The position numbers and the translations under genes were made by a program. Source: Azospirillum canadense (GTDB lineage Bacteria > Pseudomonadota > Alphaproteobacteria > Azospirillales > Azospirillaceae). From it: DNA of 64,000 bases. The notes under the pieces were generated by a model, which saw only the letters and a program-made list of their open reading frames with translations, had not been told where the DNA came from and did no database searches. Of the stretch, positions 35,383-43,616 are shown in pieces. The stretch is taken from contig NZ_JAOQNG010000005.1 of the NCBI RefSeq assembly GCF_025961225.1, forward strand, positions 62,001 through 126,000. Direction: 5' to 3'. Each line of letters opens with the position of its first letter. The stretch's first letter is position 1.

Positions 35383-36045
35383 ATGTCGAACACAGCCGCT
35401 CAGACCTCCGACCTGCGCAGCCGCCTGCTCGCTCGAATCGCCGAGCAGGCGAACGAGGTATGGACGCCCAGCGATTTTGCCGATCTCGCCAGCCGCGATG
35501 CCGTGGATAAGGCGCTCCAGCGCTTGGCGGCCGCAGGCGAGCTCCGGCGTATCGACCGGGGCCTGTACGACCGGCCCGGGGGCAACAGCTTCACCGGCCT
35601 CCCCACTGTCCCGGACTACTGCGCGGTCATTCGCGCCGTGGCCCGGCGCGACAAGGTTCGCTTCGTCGTCGACGGCATGACCGCCGCCAACGACCTCGGC
35701 CTCACCACGGCCGTGCCCGCCCGCATCGAAGTTCTCGTCGATGCTCGCCTCAAGCCGATCAAGCTTGGCAAGCAGGAGATCCGCTTCAAGCCCGCTGCAG
35801 CGAGCCGGCTCTACTGGGCTGACCGACCCGCCATGAGGGTGGTCCAAGCCCTGCACTGGCTGCAGGACGTGCTGAGCCACGAGGATGAACGGACCCGCGT
35901 CGCCGGCGTCCTTCGGCGACTGTTCGCCGATCCGAAGCACGGCGGAGCCATCCGCGACGATCTCCGCGACGGCCTGTCGGCGCTGCCCATATGGATGCAG
36001 GAGTTCCTCCGTCCATTGATCGCCGGCGAGGCCTCGCCCGCATGA
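35383..36045 (+). CDS. AbiEi-like antitoxin/transcriptional regulator (DUF6088 type)
   Basis: A 220-residue protein. The N-terminal winged helix (LLARIAEQANEVWTPSDFAD, then RDAVDKALQRLAAAGELRRI and DRGLYDRP) is typical of AbiEi/DUF6088 antitoxins; a C-terminal domain follows (VVDGMTAANDLGLTTAVPAR). AbiEi proteins are type IV antitoxins that bind paired inverted repeats and repress their own operon. Two such repeats lie immediately upstream. ATG 35383 is chosen over a TTG at 35365, which lies inside operator 2. The stop overlaps the next start by 4 bp, but that toxin gene is truncated. Confidence 0.82.
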   Translation: MSNTAAQTSDLRSRLLARIAEQANEVWTPSDFADLASRDAVDKALQRLAAAGELRRIDRGLYDRPGGNSFTGLPTVPDYCAVIRAVARRDKVRFVVDGMTAANDLGLTTAVPARIEVLVDARLKPIKLGKQEIRFKPAAASRLYWADRPAMRVVQALHWLQDVLSHEDERTRVAGVLRRLFADPKHGGAIRDDLRDGLSALPIWMQEFLRPLIAGEASPA

Positions 36046-36170
36046 CTTCGCACGCGTACGTAACGGTGATCCGCGCCTCGGCGCGCGACCGCCTTGATCT
36101 GTTCCTGGCCACCGCCAACTGGCTCGGCGCACCTGTCGGCAATATCGAGAAGGATTTCTGGGTGGGCGCT
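36042..36170 (+). pseudogene. AbiEii-like nucleotidyltransferase toxin, only the first 42 codons left
   Basis: Starts with ATG overlapping the AbiEi-like stop. It reads SARDRLDLFLATANWLGAPV, then NIEKDFWV, the usual N-terminus of AbiEii toxins (EKDFWVCWTL). Similarity stops at about 36166 and the catalytic GS-x-D nucleotidyltransferase core is missing, so the toxin is dead while the antitoxin gene is intact. Confidence 0.75.
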
Positions 36171-36224
36171 CGATGTAAAACAGCACGCGGTCGGGGCCCC
36201 AGAGTTTCCTTCGTTACCAACGGG

Positions 36225-36265
36225 TTCCCATGCCGATCGGTGTCGGAACCTCGCGCCGATTCACA
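36225..36265. repeat. Right copy of the 41-bp direct repeat
   Basis: Same orientation as 28836-28876, 38 of 41 identical. It lies 55 bp beyond the AbiEii breakpoint and just before a foreign thiolase fragment. Confidence 0.8.
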
Positions 36266-36271
36266 ACCCTG

Positions 36272-36450
36272 AGCGCTACAATGTCAACGGCGGCGCGATC
36301 GCGCTCGGCCATCCTTATGGCATGAGCGGGGCACGGCAGGTGGGCCACGCCCTTTTGGAGGGCCGCCGCGGGGGCGAACGGTTCGTCGTGGTCACCATGT
36401 GCACCGGTGGTGGCATGGGGGCGGCGGCGTTGTTCGAGGTCAATCGCTGA
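36272..36450 (+). pseudogene. C-terminal fragment of an acetyl-CoA acetyltransferase (thiolase)
   Basis: YNVNGGAIALGHPYGMSGAR, then VVVTMCTGGGMGAAALFEVN and a stop: the active-site Gly-His-Pro box and the catalytic Cys loop of thiolases. Everything upstream of the last 58 residues is missing, replaced by the conflict island and the 41-bp repeat. Confidence 0.88.
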
Positions 36451-36800
36451 CCACTTGGCGCGGCTTCACACGCCAGGGCAACTCCTGGTCGGTAAGGTTC
36501 AGCTGTGGTCGGTGCCGCTCGTCCTTTGCACGGGGTGAACCGTGCCGAGTTTGTCAGAGGCCGGTTCATACCCTTGTGCTTTCAGCGCTTCCAGTTGACG
36601 GGTTGCTTCCGCGACCAAGCGGAGCCACGCTTGGCGTCGCTGTCGGATGGTGGACCGTTTGAACCGGGCGCCGGCCAGGGCGTCGTGACGTCACGGGCCG
36701 CGAGCCAGGCCGCCTTGGCCCGGATGCCTCCCTCTGTGCCAACGTCAGGTGAGACAGCCGCCTCCTGAAATGATTGGTAGAGGGCGCTGTTGAGGACCCG
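36451..36800. other. Region without a recognisable gene; probable left end of an IS3-like element
   Basis: Between the thiolase fragment and the OrfA-like gene. No protein family seen. The left inverted repeat of the IS3-like element should lie here, but I could not fix it. Confidence 0.4.
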
Positions 36801-37171
36801 ATGAGCATGAAGCCGCTGTCGCCATCCGCCGCCCCCTTTTCGCCTCCGGACCCGGAGGTCAGCGACCGGCCGCAACGCCGGACGTTCAGCGTCGCCGACA
36901 AGCTGCGCATCCTGGAGGAGATCGACCGTGCTCGTCCCGGTGATATCGGGGCCGTCCTGCGCCGCGAAGGACTGTATTCGTCCAACGTCGGGCGGTGGCG
37001 CCGGCAGCGCGATGCCGGACAGCTGCACGGCCTCACTCCGGCCAAGCCGGGGCCGAGGAGTGCGCCGGCCAATTCCAACAAGGGCGACCTGGAGCGCCTG
37101 CAGCGGGAGAACGCACGCCTGCGTGAGCGCCTCACTCGCGCCCAGGCGGTCATGGAACTCCAAAAAAACTT
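36801..37171 (+). pseudogene. IS3-like transposase OrfA part, interrupted by IS1595
   Basis: Begins MSMKPLSPSAAPFSPPDPEV. HTH: RTFSVADKLRILEEIDRARP, then VLRREGLYSSNVGRWRRQRD; then a coiled coil (DLERLQRENARLRERLTRAQ) up to MELQKN, where IS1595 has entered. The reading frame meets an A7 run (CAAAAAAAC at 37161-37169), the classic IS3 -1 frameshift motif; the -1 frame leads into the OrfB part at 38239. Confidence 0.82.
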
Positions 37172-38238
37172 GGCTCTTGTCGGGAAGCGGGGTGGTGAGT
37201 GGCGGCGTGATGACGAGCGGCGGAGGGGGTTGAGGTGAGTATCGTTTTCGGTCCTGGTGCTCGCGATGCCGTCGCCCCTTCTGGTGAACCTGACATCCCT
37301 GCTCGATGACGCCAAGTGCTACGCGCTGGTGCGCCAGCATCGCTGGCCCGATGGTGTGCGCTGCCCGCACTGCGCCAGTGCGTCGGTGGCCCGCCACGGC
37401 TTCGACGATACCCACCGCGCGCGCCAGCGGTATCGCTGCAAGTCCTGTCAGGCCCGCTTCGACGACCTGACCGGCACGGTGCTGGCCGGCCACCACCAGC
37501 CGCTGCGCGTCTGGGTGCTGTGCCTGTATCTGATGGGCCTGAACCTGTCGAACCGGCAGATCGCCCAGGAACTGGACTTGGTGGCGAGCGACGTGCAGGC
37601 GATGACCGAGCAGTTGCGCGCCGGCTTGGCCGCCAAGGTGCCGCCCCCGCCGCTGAACGGCACGGTCGAGATCGACGAGGTCTACGTCGTCGCCGGGCAT
37701 AAGGGCCAGCCGGCCGAAGTCGCCAAAAGGGGCGCTCGGGACGGCGCCGCCGGCTGAAGGCCGAGCGCGGGCGCGGCACGCTGGCAAAGGACAAGCCGCC
37801 CATCCTCGGCCTGATCCGACGCGGCGGCGATGTGGTGCTGCACATGCTGTCCAATGTCCAGCAGGCGACCATCCGGCCCATCATTCAGGCGTCCGTCGCC
37901 GCCGGCGCCCTGATCCACACCGACGAGTACGACATCTACGCCCGTCTGGAGACCTGGGGCTACGCGCACAAGACCGTCTGCCATGCCCACGGTGAATACG
38001 CCCGCGACGAGGATGGCGACGGCTTCGGCGAGGTCCACGTCAACACCATCGAAGGGCTCTGGTCGTTGCTGCGCTCCTGGCTGCGCCCGCATCGCGGCAT
38101 CTCCCAGGGCAAGTTGCCCCTCTATCTCGCCTTCTTTCAGTTCGTCCACAACGCACGGCGACGGGGAAAGGCCCTACTCGGAACCCTCGTCGGGGCCATC
38201 GTCACATGATGCCACCACCCCGCTTCCCGCCAAGAGCC
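37172..38238 (+). mobile_element. IS1595-family insertion sequence
   Basis: A 1067-bp element. Inverted repeats start GGCTCTTG and continue with CGGGAAGCGGGGTGGTG on both sides with one mismatch. It is flanked by the 8-bp duplication AAAAACTT (37164-37171 and 38239-38246), as expected for IS1595. Confidence 0.93.
37266..38209 (+). pseudogene. IS1595-family transposase with a frameshift
   Basis: N-terminal zinc ribbon VRCPHCASASVARHG with YRCKSCQARF, then a DDE-type core starting VEIDEVYVVAGHKGQ. At about 37730-37745 (AAAAGGGGCGCTCGGG) the frame runs to a stop at 37757; the -1 frame continues SGRRRRLKAERGRG, then THTDEYDIYARLETWGYAHK-type sequence and VHVNTIEGLWSLLRSWLRPH to a stop at 38209. 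Either a one-base deletion or a frameshift-dependent gene; I favour decay. Confidence 0.8.
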
Positions 38239-39304
38239 AAAAACTTTCCGACGTGCTGGGTTCCGCTGCCCTCGCCGGACCGCGACGAGAGCCGGTGATG
38301 GCCGCCATTGAGCAGGCGGCCCCGGCGGTGGACGTCGCCGCCGCTTGCCGGGCGCTCGGCATGCCGCGCGCCAGCTTCTATCGGCACCGCGCCCGGCAGC
38401 GTCGCGTCGGGCCGCCATGTCCACCACCACGGCGCCCCTCACCGCCACGCACGTTGAGCGCGCCGGAACGCCGCCAGGTGCTCGACCTGCTGCATGGCGA
38501 GCGCTTCGTCGATGCCGCCCCGGCCCAGGTCTACGCCACGCTGCTCGACGAGGGGCAGTACCTGTGCTCGGTCCGCACTATGTACCGCCTGCTCGCCGCC
38601 AACGACGAGGTCCGCGAGCGCCGCCAGCAGCGCCGGCATCCGGCCTATGCCAAGCCCGAGTTGCTGGCCACCGGCCCCAACCAGGTGTGGAGCTGGGACA
38701 TCACCAAGCTGAAGGGGCCAGTCAAGGGCACCTGGCTGTGCCTGTACGTCATCCTCGACATCTTCAGCCGCGCCGTGGTGGGGTGGACGGTGGCGTATCG
38801 GGAGAGCGCGGCTTTGGCCGAACGGCTGATCCGGCAGACCGTGCGCAAGCACGCCATCGCCCGCGACCGGCTGACGCTGCACGCCGACCGCGGCGCGGCG
38901 ATGAAGGCGAAGGCGGTGGTCGAGCTGCTGGCCGACCTCGGCGTGACGCGCAGCCACAGCCGGCCGCAGCAGTCCAACGACAACCCCTTCTCCGAGGCGC
39001 AGTTCAAGACGCTGAAGTACCACCGCGACTTCCCCGAGCGGTTCGGCTCGATCCAGGACGCCCGGGCCTTCTGCCGCGCCTTCTTCGCCTGGTACAACAC
39101 CAAGCACCGCCACTCCGGGCTGGCGCTGATGACGCCGCACCAGGTCCACTACGGCGACACCGGGGCGATCCGGACCGCTCGCCAGGCGGTGCTCGATGAG
39201 GGGCACCGCCGCCATCCTGAGCGCTTCGTGCGCAAGCCGCCCGAAGCGCCCGCGCCGCCCGCCGCCGTGTGGATCAACCCGCCGGCCGCCCGGACGGTGA
39301 GCTG
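38239..39304 (+). pseudogene. IS3-like transposase OrfB part, separated from OrfA by IS1595
   Basis: Reads KLSDVLGSAALAGPRREPVM, then HTH SAPERRQVLDLLHGERFVDA and RTMYRLLAANDEVRERR. The rve core has D in VWSWDITKLKGPVKG, D in LHADRGAAMKAK, and E in NDNPFSEAQFKTLKYHRDFP. It ends PPAARTVS at 39304. The domain is complete but lacks its natural start because expression depended on frameshifting from OrfA. Confidence 0.85.
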
Positions 39305-39453
39305 ATGCCCAGTCCTGCCATCCCGTTGTTCGGCGGAAGACCGGCCATCCCGCCGTTCTCTAATCGCGGCCGATTCTACAAGCCATTTTTCGTGGCTCCG
39401 CGTCTTGGAAGGCACCAGCAGCACAGCCCCCTTCCAAGCGATGGTGGAACGAG

Positions 39454-39540
39454 GGCGGAATTGGCCGACACGGTCAAGCCCACAGCCGCCGAAGGCGGGG
39501 GCCCGCAGGGCCAGGCTTGAGGGTGTCGGCCAATTCCGCC
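39454..39540. repeat. 27-bp inverted repeat enclosing 33 bp (palindromic element)
   Basis: Arms 39454-39480 and 39514-39540 both begin GGCGGAATTGGCCGACAC and match at 25 of 27 positions. It lies between the IS3-like element and the IS110 transposase. It could be a miniature element or part of the IS110 right end; the remainder of 39305-39780 holds no gene. Confidence 0.65.
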
Positions 39541-39780
39541 AGCATCGTCACCGAGAGGAAGGTGCTGGTACCAGTCTGTGGTCAGATCCTGCTCCGCCGG
39601 GTTCATGGTTCTCTCCGCAGTCGGACGACGCCGCCGCAACATGGCATCTGGCGAGGATCGGTGTCCCTATGTCCCGGACGCGGTCATCGTCGGAACGAGC
39701 CGGAACGGCAGGAACGGGATCGCCGAGCCCCGTCCCGGCAGGGACAGGTTCCCGCGAGGAACGAGGAGGAGCGCAACCGG

Positions 39781-40809
39781 TCAGGCCGCCCGCTCCATGG
39801 TCCAGCGGAACTCTTGTTCGTCCTTCCACATGCGGTGGAGGACAACCGCCAACTTCCTGGCGACTGCAACCTTGGCTTTGCGCGCGCCGACCCGCTTGCT
39901 CAAGGCTTCACCCCAGGTCTTGAGCCAGGAGGGTTTGGTGATCCGGCTCAGCAGGACGTTGGCCGCCTCGAACAGATAACTGCGCAGCAGGCCGTCTCCG
40001 CAGCGCGAGATATGCCCGTCGTAATCGACTTCGCCCGACTGATAGCGCCGCGGCGTGAGACCGAGATAGGCGCCGACCGACGTGGATTTGGCGAGCCGCG
40101 CCGGGTCGTCGATCACGGCGGTATAAGCCAGCGCGACCACGACGCCGACACCGGGTGCGGTCATCAGGCGGCGGACCCGGGCATCCGCGCGCGCCCGTAC
40201 CCGAACCTGACGGTCGAGGTCGGCCACCTGCTCGCGCAGCGTCTGCCAAGCGGTCAACAGGGGTTCCATGATGGCGACCAACGCCGGGTGATCGACGATC
40301 AGTTCCCGCACCCGGACCGCGAAATGACCGCCTCCGGCTTGGCCGACGAGGAGACCAAAGGTCTTGAGCAAGCCGCGGATCAGGTTGGCGGTGGTCTGGC
40401 GCTGCGAAACGAGATGCGCCCGCGCGGCCAGCAACGTGCGGATCGTGTGGCTGTCCATACTCTTGACCGCCACCTCGCGATACCAGCCGGTCCGCACGAC
40501 CTGCGCGAGCCCCAGCGCATCGTTGTCGTCGGTCTTGTTGATCTGCAGGCTGAGCGCCGCCTTGGCATGTCGGGCGTCCAGGCAGATCACCGGCAACCCG
40601 AGCTTGCGCAGTTCATGGACGAGCCAGGTGGACAGCAGTCCGGATTCCAGCCCGATGCGCACGGCGGCCGGCGCATGCTCGTGGACGACGCCGGCGATGG
40701 CGTCCGGCGTGGAGGAGCACCGCCCGCGCCATACGACCTTGCCGGAGCCGTCGAGGACGCAGACGGCGGTCATGTCCAACGAGACGTCCAGCCCTACATA
40801 GAGTTCCAT
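39781..40809 (-). CDS. IS110-family transposase (DEDD recombinase)
   Basis: A 342-residue protein. The RuvC-like DEDD domain begins MELYVGLDVSLDMTAVCVLD; the acidic residues recur in KTDDNDALGLAQ. The C-terminal Tnp20 domain RLMTAPGVGVVVALAYTAVI, then STSVGAYLGLTPRRYQSGEV, carries the catalytic serine region. ATG at 40809 has GGGAGAG eight bases upstream; the frame continues further upstream through the structured leader but without a better start. IS110 enzymes use a bridge RNA to choose donor and target. Confidence 0.92.
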   Translation of the reverse strand: MELYVGLDVSLDMTAVCVLDGSGKVVWRGRCSSTPDAIAGVVHEHAPAAVRIGLESGLLSTWLVHELRKLGLPVICLDARHAKAALSLQINKTDDNDALGLAQVVRTGWYREVAVKSMDSHTIRTLLAARAHLVSQRQTTANLIRGLLKTFGLLVGQAGGGHFAVRVRELIVDHPALVAIMEPLLTAWQTLREQVADLDRQVRVRARADARVRRLMTAPGVGVVVALAYTAVIDDPARLAKSTSVGAYLGLTPRRYQSGEVDYDGHISRCGDGLLRSYLFEAANVLLSRITKPSWLKTWGEALSKRVGARKAKVAVARKLAVVLHRMWKDEQEFRWTMERAA

Positions 40810-41085
40810 GATCGCTCTCCCGATCGGTGGTGGCGTGAGGCTGAACGCATCAGACCTCGTTCTGGGCGCCGGGGAGCGGCGCCCTCCCGCGATTACGCCA
40901 TGTCCCGGCCTGTCATCCCCCACGCCGGCGCGCGAGAGGGCGGGCAAGGCCCTTCCCGAGGGACCCGCCCTCAGGGGCGGGACGGAAGGACCTTGCGCGA
41001 CCCGAGCCCGCCGGCATCCTGCAAGCAGACCGGCGCGGCGACCTCGGCGCGGGCACCTCTGATCACGGGAGCTTGCCGAGCCTGA
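40810..41085 (-). ncRNA. Structured leader of IS110, candidate bridge RNA
   Basis: The 270 bp upstream of the IS110 start contain stable stem-loops: GGCGCC-GGGGAGC-GGCGCC (about 40864-40882) and a long hairpin GGGCGGG/CCCGCCC with the loop AAGGCCCTTCCCGAGGGA (about 40938-40972). IS110-group elements encode the bridge RNA between the left end and the transposase start. Boundaries and binding loops cannot be fixed without a second copy. Confidence 0.35.
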
Positions 41086-41294
41086 ACTCCAAACCCGGCT
41101 GTCTCATTCGCGTTGACACGTACCGTTCGACGGCGAGCAGTTGGCAACCTGCGTTGCTGTAGAATCTGTTTGTAGCGGGCGTGTCCCAGCCGGTGCTGAG
41201 CGGGATGCTACTTTAAGCTGAACAGGGGTGTTGCGGCGGGGGCGCGGTCTGGTAAGTCTGCGGCCTTCGTTCCGACCGCTTGGATCTGCACTCT

Positions 41295-42005
41295 ATGGGC
41301 ACCGCCGTTCATCCCGCAAGCACCACGGCGGCCTCTTGGGACGCGTTCTCGGATGTCGATGCCTTTGTCGACGAGGTGCTGACTGAGCTGACGGCGATGG
41401 CGGCGGACGGCAGTCGCCCGACCCGTTCCGGGCCGAAGCCGGCGCTCACCGGAGCAGCGTTGCGTAAGGCGATCATGGCGATCTGGTGCGTGTGCTTCTG
41501 CGGCATGCAATGGCGCGCCATCGGCCGGCTCTCGGGGATCCCGTTTGGCACGCTTTTCGCCCTGTTCGCCCGCTGGACCCGGCTGGGATTATGGCGCCGT
41601 TTGCTTGATCGACTGCGCCGGACGTGGCGGCTGGCCTGTGGCGATGCGGCCGAGCCGAGCGCGGTGGTGATCGACAGCCGGACCTGCCCCTCGGCCCCGA
41701 GCTGCTTCGCGCGGGGTGTGGATGGCGGCAAGAAGATCCGTGGCATCAAAATCCACCTGGGCGTGGAGAAGTACGGCATCCCGTTGGCCATCGACGCCTC
41801 GCCGGCCAACGTGCACGACACCAAAGGCATCGTGCCGGTCCTGCGCCAGCTCGCCGGGCAGGACTTCCAAGGACCAGCCATCGGTGATCTCGGCTATCGC
41901 GGCAAGCGCCTGGCCAAAGTCGGGGCGGCGCTCGGGATCACGATCCAGCCAATCGCCCGAGGACGCGACGGCGTGTTCATCCCAACCGAAATTGCTTGGG
42001 TCGTG
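41295..42005 (+). pseudogene. IS5-family transposase, 5' part (split by a serine-recombinase element)
   Basis: Reads MGTAVHPASTTAASWDAFSD, the IS5/IS427-type N-terminus GAALRKAIMAIWCVCFCGMQ with WRAIGRLSGIPFGTLF, then D in SAVVIDSRTCPSAPSC, RGIKIHLGVEKYGIPLAID and GDLGYRGKRLAKV, up to TEIAWVV at 42005. Joining 42005 to 43922 restores VVERSFSWITHYRRLN in frame, giving a complete transposase of about 287 residues. Confidence 0.88.
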
Positions 42006-43616
42006 GAAGTAGTCTTTACGCAAATGACAAAATTGGACGTGCTCGCTTTCCACGCTGGTGGGCAGCACATAGCGGATCTCGACATCGGTGTCGGTGACGA
42101 CGACGCGGTCGATGAGCAGCATGACGAGCTGGCGACGCTGTTCGAAGCTGGCGGTGGCAAGTCCGTGCTGGACACGCGTGCGGAACGCCTCCAGTGACGC
42201 CGCAATGCCAGCAAGCTGCTGCTGGCGCGCGGCATCATTGCGCAGCATTTCCTCCTGGCCGGCCAGGGCTTGCATCTGCTGCTCCAGGTCGCGGCGCCGT
42301 CGCTCATACTCGTCAAGCGGAATGACCGCCCGTAGATAGGCGTCGGTGAGCCGCTCGAGCTGGTGGCCGAGGTGGGCCTGGGCGCGGCGCAGCGTCTCGC
42401 GACGCGCGAGCACCTCCTGCGGCAGCCACGCCCCGCCGTGGGCGCGCGCCACCGCGGCGGCGAGCGGTTCCGGTTTCCTCAGCAAGGCGCAGAGATCGTT
42501 CCAGACCACCTCGTCGAGCTGGTCAGCCGGGATAGAGCGAGCGGGGCAGCATGCCGCGCGGGACGCGCTGGTCCTTCGCCCCTTCCCGGTGCACACATAG
42601 TAGGAGGTCCGGCCATTGGCCACCCGCGCCGTGCAGGCCATGCCGCAGCACCCGCAGCTCACCAGCACGCGCAAGAGGTACGGGTGGGCGGTGTTGTTCC
42701 GCCGCGCGAAGGAGCGGTTGGTGGCCAGCTTCGCCTGGACCTCGTCGAAGTGCGCTTGGCTGACCACGGCGGGGACCGGTCCGACCGGGATCCAGGTGTC
42801 GGCGGGTTGCGGCACCGCCGTGTCGTGTGACCGGCCGATGGGGTGCGTAGCCGAGCGCCGGTGCGTGGGTGGGCGGCAGCGCGTGCGTTGCGCATAAACC
42901 TGCCCGGTGTAAGTCGGGTTGTACAAAATCCCCCGGATCGTCGGGCAGGACCAGCACGGTTTGCCCGAGGGGGTGGGGACGCCGCGCGCATCGAGATGGC
43001 GGGCGAGGTCCATCAGCGAGGTGCCCGGCTCGCGGTATAGGGCAAACAGCTCGGCCACGACGGCGGCCTCGGCCGGCTCGAGGGTAACACCACGCGGGTC
43101 GCGCGGCCGGTCCGGGTGCAGGCGATAGCCGTAGGGCGGATACGTCCATGGCAGCAGCAGACCGGCGCGCAGCTTGGCCAGCCGGCCGCGGCGCATGCGT
43201 TCGGCAATCAGCGTCCGCTCGTACTCCGCCACCGCCCCGCGGATCTGCAGCAGCAGATGGTCATGAGGGTCATCACTCATGGGACGGTCCAGAAACTCGG
43301 CGATGCAGCCAAACCGGGCCCATTCCTCCAGCAGCACCATCTGGTGTACGTAGTTGCGCGCCAGGCGGTCCGGCGCGGTGACGAGCACACGGTCGAGTTC
43401 GCGGCTCTTCACGGCGTCGCGCAGGCGGTCGAGCCCCGGGCGCGCCAACGTGGCGCCGCTGTAGCCATCGTCGCGGAAGACATGGCCCGGGTCGAGTATC
43501 CAGCCTTCGGCCGTGTGTGCGTGCACATGCGCGGTCAGGCGCTCGAATTGCTGCTCAATGGTCTGGTGGTCGACTTGGTGGCTGGTCGAGACGCGACCGT
43601 AGATCGCTACGCGCAT
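41589..43616 (-). CDS. Large serine recombinase with a host-derived C-terminal tail
   Basis: A 675-codon frame. The N-terminal resolvase domain (MRVAIYGRVSTSHQVDHQTI; catalytic S10) is followed by a recombinase domain and a zinc ribbon (VSCGCCGMACTARV with a distal CC pair), then a long coiled coil around AGQEEMLRNDAARQQQLAGI. The recognisable recombinase ends at FCHLRKDYF, exactly at the element edge (42008). The last roughly 139 codons are antisense to the split IS5 transposase, so the stop comes from the target. GGAGG precedes the ATG. It probably mobilises the 42008-43923 element. Confidence 0.85.
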   Translation of the reverse strand: MRVAIYGRVSTSHQVDHQTIEQQFERLTAHVHAHTAEGWILDPGHVFRDDGYSGATLARPGLDRLRDAVKSRELDRVLVTAPDRLARNYVHQMVLLEEWARFGCIAEFLDRPMSDDPHDHLLLQIRGAVAEYERTLIAERMRRGRLAKLRAGLLLPWTYPPYGYRLHPDRPRDPRGVTLEPAEAAVVAELFALYREPGTSLMDLARHLDARGVPTPSGKPCWSCPTIRGILYNPTYTGQVYAQRTRCRPPTHRRSATHPIGRSHDTAVPQPADTWIPVGPVPAVVSQAHFDEVQAKLATNRSFARRNNTAHPYLLRVLVSCGCCGMACTARVANGRTSYYVCTGKGRRTSASRAACCPARSIPADQLDEVVWNDLCALLRKPEPLAAAVARAHGGAWLPQEVLARRETLRRAQAHLGHQLERLTDAYLRAVIPLDEYERRRRDLEQQMQALAGQEEMLRNDAARQQQLAGIAASLEAFRTRVQHGLATASFEQRRQLVMLLIDRVVVTDTDVEIRYVLPTSVESEHVQFCHLRKDYFHDPSNFGWDEHAVASSGDWLDRDPERRPDFGQALAAIAEITDGWSLEVLPGELAQDRHDAFGVVHVGRRGVDGQRDAVLLHAQVDFDATDLLAAIHTPREAARGRGAGPAVDHHRARLGRIATGQPPRPAQSIKQTAP

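Noticed and set aside
35272..36186. N-terminal extension of the phosphoesterase frame into the intergenic region and beyond
   Set aside because: The extra 300 codons are antisense to the AbiEi-like gene; the enzyme's first strand starts at the ATG at 35271.
36504..36768. 88-codon plus-strand frame between the thiolase fragment and the IS3-like element
   Set aside because: No similarity, no ribosome-binding site, and it overlaps other open frames on both strands.
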